A stretch of DNA of 64,000 nt from Bacteroidales bacterium (GCA_017395365.1 JAFPUN010000015.1:22074-86073); one strand, 5' to 3'. Positions 24,337 to 34,711 are shown, numbered from the stretch's first letter. A program made the numbers and translations. The notes: generated from the letters alone by a model not told the origin.

Positions 24337-27071
24337 TGCATATCATCTCCAAACAAATCCATTTGCACGCCGTCGCCCTTGGGTTCCACAATCTCCAGCG
24401 GCACGTCGGCTGGATTGACGGTTATCTTTTCCGTTACTTCTTCTTCTTCATTAGGTTCGCCCTTGTCATCAGGTTCCTCGGGCTCATCTTCAGACGGCTC
24501 GGGCTGATAAGGCTCCAAGAACTGCCATTCGTCAATCTCACGCGTCGACAGGCGTTTGCCCTTCGCCTTGTAACTCTTGATACCGATGAATTCCTCCACG
24601 TTGATTTCGTCGTCGGGGAAGCTGTTGCCTGCATCGCTCACCTTGTAGCTCAACCGCAAGCGAGGCAGTTCGTCGGAACTCATGCCCAAGTACTTGGCAT
24701 CAGGATGCTCGCCGATGAAGGAAGCGCGTGTGTTCAACTTGGTCTCGGCCTCGATGCTGAAACGTTTCAGGTAGTGCTTCTGCGTCTCGCCTTCGATGTA
24801 GATGACGGAGAAGACTTCATCGGGATCGAACTTGCGGATGTCCACCATGTCGTCATCGAAGTGGGTGTTGAGGTCGAAACCCGAAATCTTGAACTCGCCA
24901 TTGGAGAAGATTTGAAGAATTCGGTCCTCGCCCTCGAAGGCACCAAGGTACTGCCCTCGTTTGTCGGCGTTGAGGCGACGAACGGTGTCGTCGTACCAGA
25001 TGTCGCGGGCGTTGAGGGTCGACACGCCTTCCCCACTCTTCTTGATCTCCTTGACCTCGTATTTCGTGAGCAGGTTGCCGCGCACGCCACGACCTTTCAC
25101 GGCCAGACCAGCGAAGTCATAGTCGACGGTCTTCTGCTTCTTGTTGAACAACAAAAGCGTCACCTTGATGACTTCTGCCTCGCCGTTGGGATTCGACGAG
25201 AAATAGCGCACCTTCGAGCCAGGCTTGCCCTGCGTGACATCGTATTCCTTGTCGCGGGTGACGCCCATCACAGCGAAACGTTTCACATAGTGCGGTGCTC
25301 CGTTCTTGCCATCGCGATACACCACATTATAGGTCGTACGGTCGTCGTTCTTGTGGAACACATCGACATGGATGATCTTCTGCCCCACAAAGAGTTTCGG
25401 CTGGAGCTTCGTCACCATGTACTTGCCATCCTCATGGAAGACGATGATGTCGTCCATGTCGGAGCAGTCGCACACATAGGCATAAGCTTCCTTGTTCTTT
25501 TCGCGTTTCAGGCCTTCGCCTGTGCACACGAAACCTTCCTCCTTGTTGACATAGAGTTTCTCATTATTGGCAGCCACAGCCACGGCCGAGATGTTATCGA
25601 AGTTACGAATCTCCGTCTTGCGTTCGCGGCCTTCGCCATATTTCTCTTTAATATGCAAGAAATAGTCGATGGTAAAGTCGACGATATGGTCGAGGTTATA
25701 GCGGGCCTCCTCCATGCGTTGTTCGAGGTCGGCCAGTTGCTCGTCGGCTTTCTTGATGTCGAATCTCGAAATCTTGCGGACGGGTTTCTCACACAACTTC
25801 TCCACATCCTCTCGCGTCACTTCGCGCCTCAACAACTTGCGATACTTGTCGAAACGGCGTTCAATGCCCGTGTAGAGTTCGTCCCAATCGGCATATTCCT
25901 TGTTTTCCAATTCTTTATAGATACCCTTTTCGAAGAATATCTTCTCCAACGACACCCAGTGCCAACTGTTTTCCAACTCATCGATTAAGATCCGTAACTC
26001 AAGGCTGAGGAGCTCCATGGTGCGGTCAGTGCTGTGTTTGAGAATCTCGCTGACGCCCATGAAGGCCGGATGCTTGTTGACGATGACGCAGGCATTGGGA
26101 GAAATCGACACCTCGCAATCGGTGAAGGCATAGAGGGCGTCGATGGTTTGGTCGGGCGACACACCGGGATTGAGGTAGATGACAATCTCGCACTGCTCGG
26201 CGGTGTTGTCGTCGATCTTCTTGATCTTGATCTTACCCTTGTCGTTGCACTTCACGATGCTCTCGATGACGCTGCCCGTGGTGGTGCCGTAGGGTATCTC
26301 GCTGATGACAAGCGTTTTCTTATCCTGTTGACTGATTCTCGCACGAATGCGCACCTTGCCGCCACGCAGACCGTCGTTGTAGTTGGTCACATCCATCAGG
26401 CCTCCCGTCGGAAAGTCGGGATAGAGGGTGAAAGGCTCATCGCGCAGATAGGCGATGGAGGCGTCAATCAGTTCGTTAAAGTTATGGGGCAGGAACTTGG
26501 ACGCCAAGCCTACGGCGATGCCTTCGGTGCCTTGTGCCAGCAACAATGGGAACTTGACCGGCAACGACACGGGCTCAGCGTTACGGTTGTCGTAGGAACG
26601 GGTCCAATCGGTGGTCTTATGGTTGAAGACGACCTCCTTGGCAAACTTCGAGAGGCGCGCCTCGATATAACGAGGTGCTGCGGCATCGTCACCCGTGAGG
26701 ATGTTGCCGAAGTTACCCTGTGTGTCCATCAGCAGGTCCTTCTGTGCCAGTTGCACAAGGGCGTCGCCGATGGACGCATCGCCATGAGGGTGGTATTTCA
26801 TCGTGTTACCCACGATGTTGGCCACCTTGTTGAAACGGCCGTCATCCAATTCGTCCATCGAATGCAGGATGCGGCGTTGCACAGGCTTCAGACCGTCCTC
26901 GATAGCGGGCACGGCGCGTTCCAAGATGACATAAGAGGCATAGTCGAGAAACCAGTTCTCGAACATGCCCTTAAGGGGTATCACATGATAATCGTCTTCG
27001 TGAGCCTGGGCGTCTTCCACGCCTTCCAAAGTCTCATCAAGCGGTTGTTCCTCTTCCCTTTCGTTATCCAT
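24333..27071 (-). CDS. parC: DNA topoisomerase IV subunit A
   Basis: The 912-residue protein has the GyrA/ParC layout: DYASYVILERAVPAIEDGLKPVQRR, MKYHPHGD, the catalytic Tyr135 in AAPRYIEARL, and a long central coiled coil (about residues 400-450). The C-terminal domain shows poorly conserved blades rather than the GyrA-box QRRGGKG, which favours ParC. A Glu/Pro-rich acidic tail (EPSEDEPEEPDDKGEPNEEEE) precedes a short conserved-looking end (VQMDLFGDDMQ). It cuts and passes DNA duplexes to unlink daughter chromosomes, with ParE, whose gene is not in this window. It lies 33 bases downstream of dnaN. Confidence 0.93.
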   Translation of the reverse strand: MDNEREEEQPLDETLEGVEDAQAHEDDYHVIPLKGMFENWFLDYASYVILERAVPAIEDGLKPVQRRILHSMDELDDGRFNKVANIVGNTMKYHPHGDASIGDALVQLAQKDLLMDTQGNFGNILTGDDAAAPRYIEARLSKFAKEVVFNHKTTDWTRSYDNRNAEPVSLPVKFPLLLAQGTEGIAVGLASKFLPHNFNELIDASIAYLRDEPFTLYPDFPTGGLMDVTNYNDGLRGGKVRIRARISQQDKKTLVISEIPYGTTTGSVIESIVKCNDKGKIKIKKIDDNTAEQCEIVIYLNPGVSPDQTIDALYAFTDCEVSISPNACVIVNKHPAFMGVSEILKHSTDRTMELLSLELRILIDELENSWHWVSLEKIFFEKGIYKELENKEYADWDELYTGIERRFDKYRKLLRREVTREDVEKLCEKPVRKISRFDIKKADEQLADLEQRMEEARYNLDHIVDFTIDYFLHIKEKYGEGRERKTEIRNFDNISAVAVAANNEKLYVNKEEGFVCTGEGLKREKNKEAYAYVCDCSDMDDIIVFHEDGKYMVTKLQPKLFVGQKIIHVDVFHKNDDRTTYNVVYRDGKNGAPHYVKRFAVMGVTRDKEYDVTQGKPGSKVRYFSSNPNGEAEVIKVTLLLFNKKQKTVDYDFAGLAVKGRGVRGNLLTKYEVKEIKKSGEGVSTLNARDIWYDDTVRRLNADKRGQYLGAFEGEDRILQIFSNGEFKISGFDLNTHFDDDMVDIRKFDPDEVFSVIYIEGETQKHYLKRFSIEAETKLNTRASFIGEHPDAKYLGMSSDELPRLRLSYKVSDAGNSFPDDEINVEEFIGIKSYKAKGKRLSTREIDEWQFLEPYQPEPSEDEPEEPDDKGEPNEEEEVTEKITVNPADVPLEIVEPKGDGVQMDLFGDDMQ

Positions 27072-27104
27072 CAGTCTTCGCTATCTTCTCTCGTCAAATA
27101 AACT

Positions 27105-28232
27105 TTAGGCGTTGAGCATGACAGGCATGAGCAGCATAAGCAGGTCCTCGGCTTCATTCTCATTCTCGCTGGGGATGATGATACCGGCACGGTTGGGGGC
27201 CGACATCTCAATCTTCACCATCTCGGAGTCGAAGTTGGCAAGCATCTCTTGCAGGAAGCGCGAGTTGAAGCCAATCTCCATATCATCGCCCTGATAGCTG
27301 CAGGTGAGGCGCTCCTTGGCTTCGTTGTAGAAGTCGATATCTTCAGCGGTCAAGGTAAGCTCTTGGCCAGCGATGCGGAAACGCACCTGGTGCGTGGCCT
27401 TGCTGGAGAACACAGCCACACGACGGATGGCCGACAAGAAGGTCTGACGGTCGATGGTCAGCTGGTTGGGGTTGTTCTTCGGGATGACGGCGTCATAGTT
27501 GGGATAGCGGCCTTCGATGAGGCGGCAGATCAACACATAGTCGCCAAAGACGAACGAGGCGTTGGTCTTGTTGAACTCGATACGCACCGGCTCGTCGGCA
27601 AGGGTGGCCAGGATGTTCTTCAACTGGTTGATGGGTTTCTTGGGCATGATGAACGAAGCCACCATGTCAGACTTGACATCCATCCTTCTGTAACGCACCA
27701 GCTTGTGGGCATCGGTGGCGACGAAGGTGAGGAAATTCTCGTTCATCTCCATGAGCACGCCCGACATGATAGGACGAATCTCATCCACACCCGTGGCGAA
27801 GACGGTCTTCTCGAAGCCCTTGGCCAAGACATCGGCGGGAATCTCCCAAGTCGAGGTGTCGGTCATGGCGGGCAGTTGCGGGAACTCGTCGCTCTTGTGA
27901 CCTGCCAGTTTGTAGCGACCTTCACCAGCGATCAGCTCGACGGCAAGGGTGTTGTTGTCGATGGCAATGGTGATCGGCACATCGGGGAAGTTCTTCATGA
28001 TTTCGAGCAACAGGCGTGCGGGAATCGTCACCTCACCCGTGCCGTCCACCATGTCGGGCACCATGCTGACCGACATCGTCACATCGAGGTCGGAGGTCGT
28101 GATTTTCAGTTCGTTTTCAGTCAACTGGAACAGGAAGTCATCCAAAATCGGCAAGGTGTTCTTTGAACCGATAACGCCACTCAAGGCCTGGAGATTCTTC
28201 AAAAGCTTAAGGCTTGATACTATGAATTTCAT
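27105..28232 (-). CDS. dnaN: DNA polymerase III sliding clamp (beta subunit)
   Basis: At 375 residues it matches DnaN along its length: MKFIVSSLKLLKNLQALSGVIGSKNTLPILDDFL, TIPARLLLEIMKNFPD, RYKLAGHKSDEFP, FVATDAHKLVRY and the C-terminal LLMPVMLNA. The homodimeric ring holds polymerases and other DNA enzymes on the template. It is followed on the same strand by parC. The dnaA gene is not next to it, so this is not an obvious replication-origin region. Confidence 0.97.
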   Translation of the reverse strand: MKFIVSSLKLLKNLQALSGVIGSKNTLPILDDFLFQLTENELKITTSDLDVTMSVSMVPDMVDGTGEVTIPARLLLEIMKNFPDVPITIAIDNNTLAVELIAGEGRYKLAGHKSDEFPQLPAMTDTSTWEIPADVLAKGFEKTVFATGVDEIRPIMSGVLMEMNENFLTFVATDAHKLVRYRRMDVKSDMVASFIMPKKPINQLKNILATLADEPVRIEFNKTNASFVFGDYVLICRLIEGRYPNYDAVIPKNNPNQLTIDRQTFLSAIRRVAVFSSKATHQVRFRIAGQELTLTAEDIDFYNEAKERLTCSYQGDDMEIGFNSRFLQEMLANFDSEMVKIEMSAPNRAGIIIPSENENEAEDLLMLLMPVMLNA

Positions 28233-28327
28233 ATCGTTAGGTTTTTATTAATCTTTCTTTTTTGAATCGGTAAAAATACGAATAAAAATGGAATACGCAG
28301 GACTATTTTTCGAAAAAAACTGAATTT

Positions 28328-31300
28328 TTATAGGCCGCCCACGGTCAGTCCGGCATATTTCAGCCGGTTCAGGAAGTCGAGCATCGACTCGTAGGGCACC
28401 GCCACATATTGGAAGTGCTTGTCATCCTTGGTGCGCGTACGGACTTTCTCCTTGGTGTCGTACATCTTCTGGTTGATATCGCCATAGGTGGCATGCACCT
28501 GAAGCTGTCCATCGCCGCTGTTGTAGTTAATATAGGTCTGGAACATGTCGTTCTGGAAATAATAGGTGATATTACCCAAACGACGGTCGAAGACCACGCA
28601 GCCGTCCACATACTTGTTGACGATATGGTTGCCGAAGCTACCCAGACCGATCTTGCCCACCGAGACGAAGGCATGCATCTTGTCGTTCCACACCATCTTC
28701 AAGTCAGGGATAACGATGGTATTGCAGTAGAAGTCGGACGATTCCATGGGGGGATAGCCTGCCAGCTCTATATTCGTCTTCAGCTCTTGTGTCTTCTCCT
28801 CTGTGTTTTCGGAACGGAAATAGTCGAGATAACCCGTTTGGGTCAAATCGATGGAAGCTCCTTCCATATTGGCGTAGACATCAGCCATGGCCGCCATCAC
28901 GTCGTCGTCGAAGACGGGGGCATTGAACACATTGACGCCCTGCAAGACAAGGCTATCGTTCGGGTATTGCGTATAGTCGCCAAAGACGATGAATTTGGCC
29001 AAAGGCGTGTCGAAGCCCAAGTCGGTGGTGCAGTGGCCGTTGATGACGCCACGCGAATCGAGTTCGAGACGGGCATCATATTGCGTCGTATCGGTCACCA
29101 CGAAGCGCAGGCTGTCGGCATTGAACCAAAGTATGCCATTGCTCGGGGCGGCATCGTCGAGGTCTTTCCTACCCGCAAGCGGCGTGAGGAACGAGCCAAA
29201 GTAGCCGCCATCGATAGCCAACTCATAATAAAGGCCGTTGCACATGTTAGGTTCACTCTCGCGGATACGGTCGATGTCGATGGGGATGCGGATATCCGCC
29301 GGATTGACATGCGTCGCCGAAGCAAACCAATGGTTGAGCGAAGCAATGGTGTCTTGCTCAGTCTCCAAACCCCATCTTGGGTCGCCCGGACCGAAATCGT
29401 CAAGATTCAAAAACGTCGAGTCATTCTGATCCTCTTCTCCATCGATGAGTTCAGGCTCCTGGACCACAATGGTTATAGGTTTAGGTTCCTCAAAGGCGAG
29501 CATGGCATATTGGCCGTCGAAATAGCCCAACTTCTCGGTAGCTTCCAAAATGAGACGGCCTTGGAAACCGAATTGCGTGCTCAACTTAAATTCAGCAGTG
29601 TCCGCGATATGGGCATAGCCATGCGTGACGCCCCCGACAGGCACGATGGTGTCGACTTTGACAGGTGTGTTTACACCTCCGGCATCGGTGTAGTCCCATG
29701 TACCTTGCGCATCATAGTAGTTGCGGCTGTGGATGTTGACGACCGCATCTTTATAAAGGTGGAAACGGTTGAGCGTGTCGGCCAACAGGTCGCCGTTCAC
29801 AGGTTCCAGTTTCGACTCAGCGTTGATGTCAACATCATGCGTATAAGGGAACACTGCGGCATCGGCCACACGGATGATCTTCACGTCGTGAGCGTGGATG
29901 ATGTAGTTGGTCATGTCATACTCTGCATTCATGCTGTAGAACTGCAGCGAGTCCTGATCAGGCACCAACGAGATGAACTTGGACGCGTTGTTGTGGATGG
30001 CAAGCAGTTCCTCGTGGGTGGTGGCGGTGGCATAGTCGCCGAAGGTCTCCACGGGGTTGTAGAGATGCAGGTTGTTGGTGGCCATATCCCACTCGGCTTC
30101 TTTCAGCGAACAGATGTATTGGTTCATCGGGAAGTCGAGGCTACTGTTCTGGTCAAGATAGTCGTATTTCACTTTTTGTGCGTCGAAGTCGACATTGGCG
30201 CGGTAGTTTGTGGCGGCGAAGGCCACATTGGCCGTATCGGCCGAATAGAGCAGGAAGTTGGCAGAGTCGGCCACAAAGGTCCTGGAGTCCAAGGCGAAAT
30301 GGTCGGAGTCGAACTCCGTCAAGCCGAAGCGCAGCTTACCATCAGCGGAATAGCCGTCGGGAGCCAGCACTGTCTTACCCGTGAAGTAGGTGTCGCCATA
30401 CATGCAGATGGGGTTGTCGATGGTCTCGGTGGTCAACTCGGGCGCACGCACATCCCATTTCAGTCGTAAGGCATCGGCCGAGGCCATGGGGAAGCCTGTA
30501 CCGTCTTCTCTCGGCACCATCTTGAACTGGTTGGTGATGGCAGTCACCGAATCGAGGTAAAACATGAACTGATCCGACTTGAAGGCAGAGGTCTGGTAGT
30601 CGAGCTTACCCTCGCCAAAGAACCCGCTTCCTGAGAGGAACACCTTGTTATGGAAACGTCCCAAGTCGCCGTACAAGGGATACGACTGCGTCTCATCCTC
30701 ACCAATCTGGTGGATGAAGCCCAGCGAGAAGTCCTCCATGACGACAAGCGGCTGTACGATGTTGGGCATGATGCCGCCCGACACCAACTCGCCTTCAAAC
30801 TTCACCCGCTTCATCGAGAGGTCGTTCAGGCTATCCACCTCGAAAGGATACACCGTATAGAAGAACTTGCCTTCGAGGTCGTCAGCCGTCATCACCGAGT
30901 CGACAGCCCCGGGATGGAACACGCCGCCGTTGATTTTCCGGTAGAACTTGAAGCCCTCGGCATCGCTGTGGAAGATGGGATAGTCAGGCGTCTCATAACG
31001 GCTCGACTTGTTGTCGCCATGGTCGATGTCCAAACGTCCCTTCAGTCGTTCCAAGGTGCCATCGACGGGAATCACGTGGTTGTCGTAGCGGGCATAGAAA
31101 CGCAACGAGTCGATCTTCTTCATATCGATCGAAAAGTTCTCATAATTGAACTCACTGTCTTTGGTAAAGAACTCAAACATACCCGCCAAGATGCCGCCCG
31201 AGAACCTGAAGTTCTGGTCTTTGGTGAAGGTGATGCGAGCCAAGTCGGGCGCGATGACCACACGCTTGCGGTCGCTCAATGAAATGGCGGCACCCTCGTA

Positions 31301-33016
31301 GCCATCGATTTGGCTCGTGATGCCATAAACCAACAAGTCGTTGGTGTGGAGGTCAAGACGAAGGTTGGGCTGACGGTTGGTGGTGACGGTGTGTATCTTG
31401 ATGACATCGTAGTCGATGGTCTCACGGTACGAGTCGACCACATCGAAAAAACGCGGCAAAGCCGTGGCCCATTTGGTCTCGGAGTCATACTCCACATAAC
31501 CTTCTGCCTGCAGTCGGAGCAACAACGAGATAACCTGCTCGATGGGATAGTGGAGGTAGGAAGCCAAGTCGCCCACGGCGAACTTCACCTGCCGGTCCAC
31601 ATTGTCGAAACCTTGTAGGAATTTCTCGATACGAATCATCGGATGCGACGCGTCAAGTCCTTGCAACCGCTTGAAGTCGTCGTGACGGAAATAGTTGACC
31701 GACACCACGTCGCCCTCACTCGTCGGGTTGACGCCCTCCATCCTCCTAAAGTCCACCTGGTTGCCGTCAATGTCCCAATACATGGCCTCGACGAAGATGT
31801 CGACACCATGGAAATAGTCGTGGAACGGCCCGTCGCCGAAGTCCTTCTCGGAGCGGAAGATCATCATCTTACGGGTCTTATTGTCGTAGCGGAAGCCCAA
31901 GTCGTTGTGATAGATGGAGTCCCATTGCGCACCTGGCACCGTGTCTTGCAGATAGAGGCGCATGGCCGCATTGTCGGAGACCAAGAGTTCGTCCATCGAC
32001 ATAAGGAAGCGCGGGGCTTGCACCCTCACGACTTCCCTACCCTCTTGACGAAAATGGAAGACGGCCTTGTTGTTGACGCCACCAAACACATCGACCTGGT
32101 TGCCCATCATACCGATGCCGCCCTCAAAGTCGATGTTGCGCATCAGGTTCTTGATCTCATAGTCACTACGATACGACTTCACCCGAGGGAACATGGTCTT
32201 CTCGTTAGGCGCATTCACCAGCACCTTATCCTCATAGCGGCACAAGATGTCCTGATCGAAATGCTGGCGCTCGTGGAAGATGACCGAGTCGATGGCATAT
32301 TCCGAGCGGTTGAGATCGAGGCGATAAAAGTCGGGCAAGGTGACATAGACCTTGTCGGCCGGGATGTCGAAACGCGACCAATCGGCGCGACCGCCCATGC
32401 CCTCCCAATGGTTGTCGTCCAGATAATAGACACCTTTGGTATTCTTGAGTAGCGACTCGTCTTTTTGCGACATCAAGGCCAAGGTACCATCGATGCTCAA
32501 CTCGAAACGCTCCTTCGAAGGAAAACTCCACAAGGCATCGCGCACGGTCCACTTGGAGTTGCCTTTGGCCGACAGCACCTTGTCGACGAAGATGTTGCGA
32601 CATGAAGCCAGATACTTGTCCATGCCGTTCATCGACTTCTGCGCCTTCGCGTTGGTAAAGGTCAGCCAGTTGCTCACATCGGAATGCGTCAGTCCGCCCG
32701 TAGGAATCCTCTGCAACACCTCCACCAGGTTGAAGATGTTGGCATAACCCTTGCCTCCACTCTTGGCATGCAACAGGTTGCAAAGCCCGATGATGGTATT
32801 GGCCTCGCTATCGGAATAATAGCTATTCCATACCCCTCCAAAACCCTTCATGATGACAGCGGCTTCCTCTCGGTCCTGCTTCGAAGTAGAAGAGTTAAGA
32901 TAGGTGGACAACTCGCCGACAAAGGCACTCTTGTCCGTCGAGAAATGACCCTGCGCGAAGGCTGAAGTCAGCCCAAAAAACAGGGTCAAGGCAATGATAA
33001 GGATTCCTTTTTTCAT
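28328..33016 (-). CDS. Giant exported protein of unknown function (about 1560 residues)
   Basis: A signal peptide (MKKGILIIALTLFFGLTSAFAQ) is followed by about 1540 residues with no domain I can name. The first 500 residues look alpha-helical with a helical repeat-like region (TKQDREEAAVIMKG, GLCNLLHA). The remaining 1000 are dominated by short beta strands with Asp/Asn turns and recurring motifs such as DSLRFY, DSLQFY and DSLRFV, suggesting a long beta-solenoid or beta-sandwich stack. There is no lipobox after the signal and no type IX sorting domain at the C-terminus (FLNRLKYAGLTVGGL). It starts 20 bases after prmA in the tpiA-prmA transcript. I recall similar giant proteins in Bacteroidales with no assigned role. 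The next ATG, at 33016, is given as the start; 33019 is equally possible. Confidence 0.85.
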   Translation of the reverse strand: MKKGILIIALTLFFGLTSAFAQGHFSTDKSAFVGELSTYLNSSTSKQDREEAAVIMKGFGGVWNSYYSDSEANTIIGLCNLLHAKSGGKGYANIFNLVEVLQRIPTGGLTHSDVSNWLTFTNAKAQKSMNGMDKYLASCRNIFVDKVLSAKGNSKWTVRDALWSFPSKERFELSIDGTLALMSQKDESLLKNTKGVYYLDDNHWEGMGGRADWSRFDIPADKVYVTLPDFYRLDLNRSEYAIDSVIFHERQHFDQDILCRYEDKVLVNAPNEKTMFPRVKSYRSDYEIKNLMRNIDFEGGIGMMGNQVDVFGGVNNKAVFHFRQEGREVVRVQAPRFLMSMDELLVSDNAAMRLYLQDTVPGAQWDSIYHNDLGFRYDNKTRKMMIFRSEKDFGDGPFHDYFHGVDIFVEAMYWDIDGNQVDFRRMEGVNPTSEGDVVSVNYFRHDDFKRLQGLDASHPMIRIEKFLQGFDNVDRQVKFAVGDLASYLHYPIEQVISLLLRLQAEGYVEYDSETKWATALPRFFDVVDSYRETIDYDVIKIHTVTTNRQPNLRLDLHTNDLLVYGITSQIDGYEGAAISLSDRKRVVIAPDLARITFTKDQNFRFSGGILAGMFEFFTKDSEFNYENFSIDMKKIDSLRFYARYDNHVIPVDGTLERLKGRLDIDHGDNKSSRYETPDYPIFHSDAEGFKFYRKINGGVFHPGAVDSVMTADDLEGKFFYTVYPFEVDSLNDLSMKRVKFEGELVSGGIMPNIVQPLVVMEDFSLGFIHQIGEDETQSYPLYGDLGRFHNKVFLSGSGFFGEGKLDYQTSAFKSDQFMFYLDSVTAITNQFKMVPREDGTGFPMASADALRLKWDVRAPELTTETIDNPICMYGDTYFTGKTVLAPDGYSADGKLRFGLTEFDSDHFALDSRTFVADSANFLLYSADTANVAFAATNYRANVDFDAQKVKYDYLDQNSSLDFPMNQYICSLKEAEWDMATNNLHLYNPVETFGDYATATTHEELLAIHNNASKFISLVPDQDSLQFYSMNAEYDMTNYIIHAHDVKIIRVADAAVFPYTHDVDINAESKLEPVNGDLLADTLNRFHLYKDAVVNIHSRNYYDAQGTWDYTDAGGVNTPVKVDTIVPVGGVTHGYAHIADTAEFKLSTQFGFQGRLILEATEKLGYFDGQYAMLAFEEPKPITIVVQEPELIDGEEDQNDSTFLNLDDFGPGDPRWGLETEQDTIASLNHWFASATHVNPADIRIPIDIDRIRESEPNMCNGLYYELAIDGGYFGSFLTPLAGRKDLDDAAPSNGILWFNADSLRFVVTDTTQYDARLELDSRGVINGHCTTDLGFDTPLAKFIVFGDYTQYPNDSLVLQGVNVFNAPVFDDDVMAAMADVYANMEGASIDLTQTGYLDYFRSENTEEKTQELKTNIELAGYPPMESSDFYCNTIVIPDLKMVWNDKMHAFVSVGKIGLGSFGNHIVNKYVDGCVVFDRRLGNITYYFQNDMFQTYINYNSGDGQLQVHATYGDINQKMYDTKEKVRTRTKDDKHFQYVAVPYESMLDFLNRLKYAGLTVGGL

Positions 33017-33039
33017 CACTTCATAATATTACAAACCCA

Positions 33040-33867
33040 TTATTTAACAAATTCAGCAGCCACCCAATTGTTGCGACTCAAATGACGGCAATAACGCAGG
33101 CCCAAACGGGCTGCCTCGTCTTGAATCGACGGCAGGTCTTCGGTATAGAAGCCGCTGAAAAAGATGTGCGCGCCTAGGTTCATCGCATCATAATAATAAT
33201 GCATGTCGCGCAAGAGGATGTTGCGGTTGATATTGGCCAAAACGACATCGAATTTCCCGTTGATGGCCAAAGCATCACCGAGCACGATTTCGATGTCGGA
33301 GATGCCATTCAACTCGCAGTTGGTAAAGGCGTTACGATAGGCCCACTCGTCATTGTCGATGGCCACGGTATGGGCTGCGCCAAGTTTCTTGGCGAGGATG
33401 GCCAACACCGCCGTACCGCTACCCATATCAAGCACCGATTTCCCTTGGAAGTCGGTCTCCAGCATCAGCTGGATGATCTGGGCGGTCGTTTCGTGGTTGG
33501 CCGTGCCAAACGACATCTTGGGTTCGATGACCAGGTCGAACTCGAAGCTCGGGTCGGGCTCATGGAAGGGAGCACGCACACGGCAGCGCTCGTTGACCAC
33601 CACGGGTTGGTAGGAAGCCTCCCACAACTCATTCCAGTCCTTGTCGGGCATCTCCTCCACATTCAGCAGCTGGACGCCAACAAAAGCGGGGTCAGTGAGC
33701 AGGTCCTCCACCGTGATGTCATCACGATGCTCTACCGTGCAATAGGCTTTCATCACATGTGCCTCGTCCATGAACGAGTCGAAGCCTATCTCGGCCAGCA
33801 TGGTCACCAGCATGTCGTGCTGAATGTCGGATGACGGCGCCGTAAAACTGTATTCAAGTGTTTTCAT
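33040..33867 (-). CDS. prmA: Ribosomal protein L11 methyltransferase
   Basis: The 275-residue protein has an N-terminal substrate-binding domain and a C-terminal SAM methyltransferase with motif I VLDMGSGTAVLAILAKKLGA, motif II AIDNDEWAYRNAF and the ANINRNILL motif IV. FGTANHETTAQIIQLML precedes the SAM site as in PrmA. It trimethylates ribosomal protein L11 in the cytoplasm. The start overlaps the tpiA stop by four bases, so the genes are coupled; the giant exported protein follows after 20 bases. Confidence 0.95.
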   Translation of the reverse strand: MKTLEYSFTAPSSDIQHDMLVTMLAEIGFDSFMDEAHVMKAYCTVEHRDDITVEDLLTDPAFVGVQLLNVEEMPDKDWNELWEASYQPVVVNERCRVRAPFHEPDPSFEFDLVIEPKMSFGTANHETTAQIIQLMLETDFQGKSVLDMGSGTAVLAILAKKLGAAHTVAIDNDEWAYRNAFTNCELNGISDIEIVLGDALAINGKFDVVLANINRNILLRDMHYYYDAMNLGAHIFFSGFYTEDLPSIQDEAARLGLRYCRHLSRNNWVAAEFVK

Positions 33868-34643
33868 TCTTCGCCGATATGTGAGGCTTGGTTGCAGATG
33901 GAGACGAAGTCTTCAGCCTTCAAGGAGGCGCCACCAATCAGGCCGCCGTCGACATCAGGTTGCGAGAAGAGCTCGGTGGCGTTCTTGGCATTGCAGCTGC
34001 CACCATAGAGGATACGGATTTCGTCGGCAGTGGCCTCATCGTAATGCTCCTTGATGAGTGAGCGGATGTAGGCATGCATCTCCTGTGCCTGCTCGGGGGT
34101 AGCGGTCTTGCCTGTGCCGATGGCCCAGACGGGTTCGTAAGCGATGATGGCGTCGTAGATGGCGTCGCCGTCAAGGTGGAACAATCCTTTTTCCAGTTGT
34201 TCCTTGACCACTTCAAAATGGCGACCGGCCTCACGCTCCTCAAGCACCTCGCCGACGCAATAGATGGGCGACATATTATTCTCGATCACGCGGTTGATCT
34301 TCTCGGCCAGAATCTCGTTGGTCTCGCCAAAATATTTCCTGCGCTCGCTGTGTCCCACAATGCAATAGTCCACATCGATGGACTTCAACATCTTGGCCGA
34401 CACCTCGCCCGTGTAGGCGCCCTTGTCGAATGCGCTGCAGTTCTGTGCGCCCACATTGAAGCGCTGCTCGTCAAATTCAAAATCGGTAAGCAATTCAAGA
34501 TAAGGGAATGGCGGGCAGATGATGACTTCACAATTCAGTTCATCCTGTTCGTCAAGGCGGTCGAGGATATCGTCGACCAAGGTCTGGGCCTCATCAAATG
34601 TGAGGTTCATTTTCCAGTTTCCTGCTACAATCTTACTTCTCAT
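33864..34643 (-). CDS. tpiA: Triosephosphate isomerase
   Basis: The 259-residue protein has Lys11 in AGNWKMN, catalytic His98 in CIVGHSERR, catalytic Glu170 in AYEPVWAIGTGKT and the phosphate-binding ILYGGSCN, all intact. It interconverts dihydroxyacetone phosphate and glyceraldehyde 3-phosphate. It is first of the tpiA-prmA-giant protein transcript, with a promoter about 30 bases upstream. In many Bacteroidales tpiA follows the DUF1599/BT_3928 pair; here that pair is 5 kb away, so the order has been rearranged. Confidence 0.97.
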   Translation of the reverse strand: MRSKIVAGNWKMNLTFDEAQTLVDDILDRLDEQDELNCEVIICPPFPYLELLTDFEFDEQRFNVGAQNCSAFDKGAYTGEVSAKMLKSIDVDYCIVGHSERRKYFGETNEILAEKINRVIENNMSPIYCVGEVLEEREAGRHFEVVKEQLEKGLFHLDGDAIYDAIIAYEPVWAIGTGKTATPEQAQEMHAYIRSLIKEHYDEATADEIRILYGGSCNAKNATELFSQPDVDGGLIGGASLKAEDFVSICNQASHIGEE

Positions 34644-34673
34644 GGTGCTTTTTTTATGAATGTTTTAAAACTA

Positions 34674-34681
34674 CAAAGATA
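34674..34681 (-). promoter_or_regulatory. -7 box TATCTTTG for tpiA
   Basis: A minus-strand consensus box about 31 bases from the tpiA ATG; its divergent partner at 34712 serves the opposite gene. Confidence 0.7.
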
Positions 34682-34711
34682 CAATTTTTTCTATTACTCA
34701 ACGATTTTTTC

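Noticed and set aside
24336-27101. Long open frames antisense to parC (24336-25988 and 26034-27101)
   Set aside because: They mirror parC codons, contain no recognisable domain and arise from the GC-rich third positions of the real gene.
27105-28232. Replication origin beside dnaN
   Set aside because: No dnaA gene or run of DnaA boxes was seen around dnaN.
28409-30469. 686-codon open frame antisense to the giant exported protein
   Set aside because: The minus-strand gene has a signal peptide, operon context and sensible composition; the antisense product is a His/Val/Gly-rich shadow.
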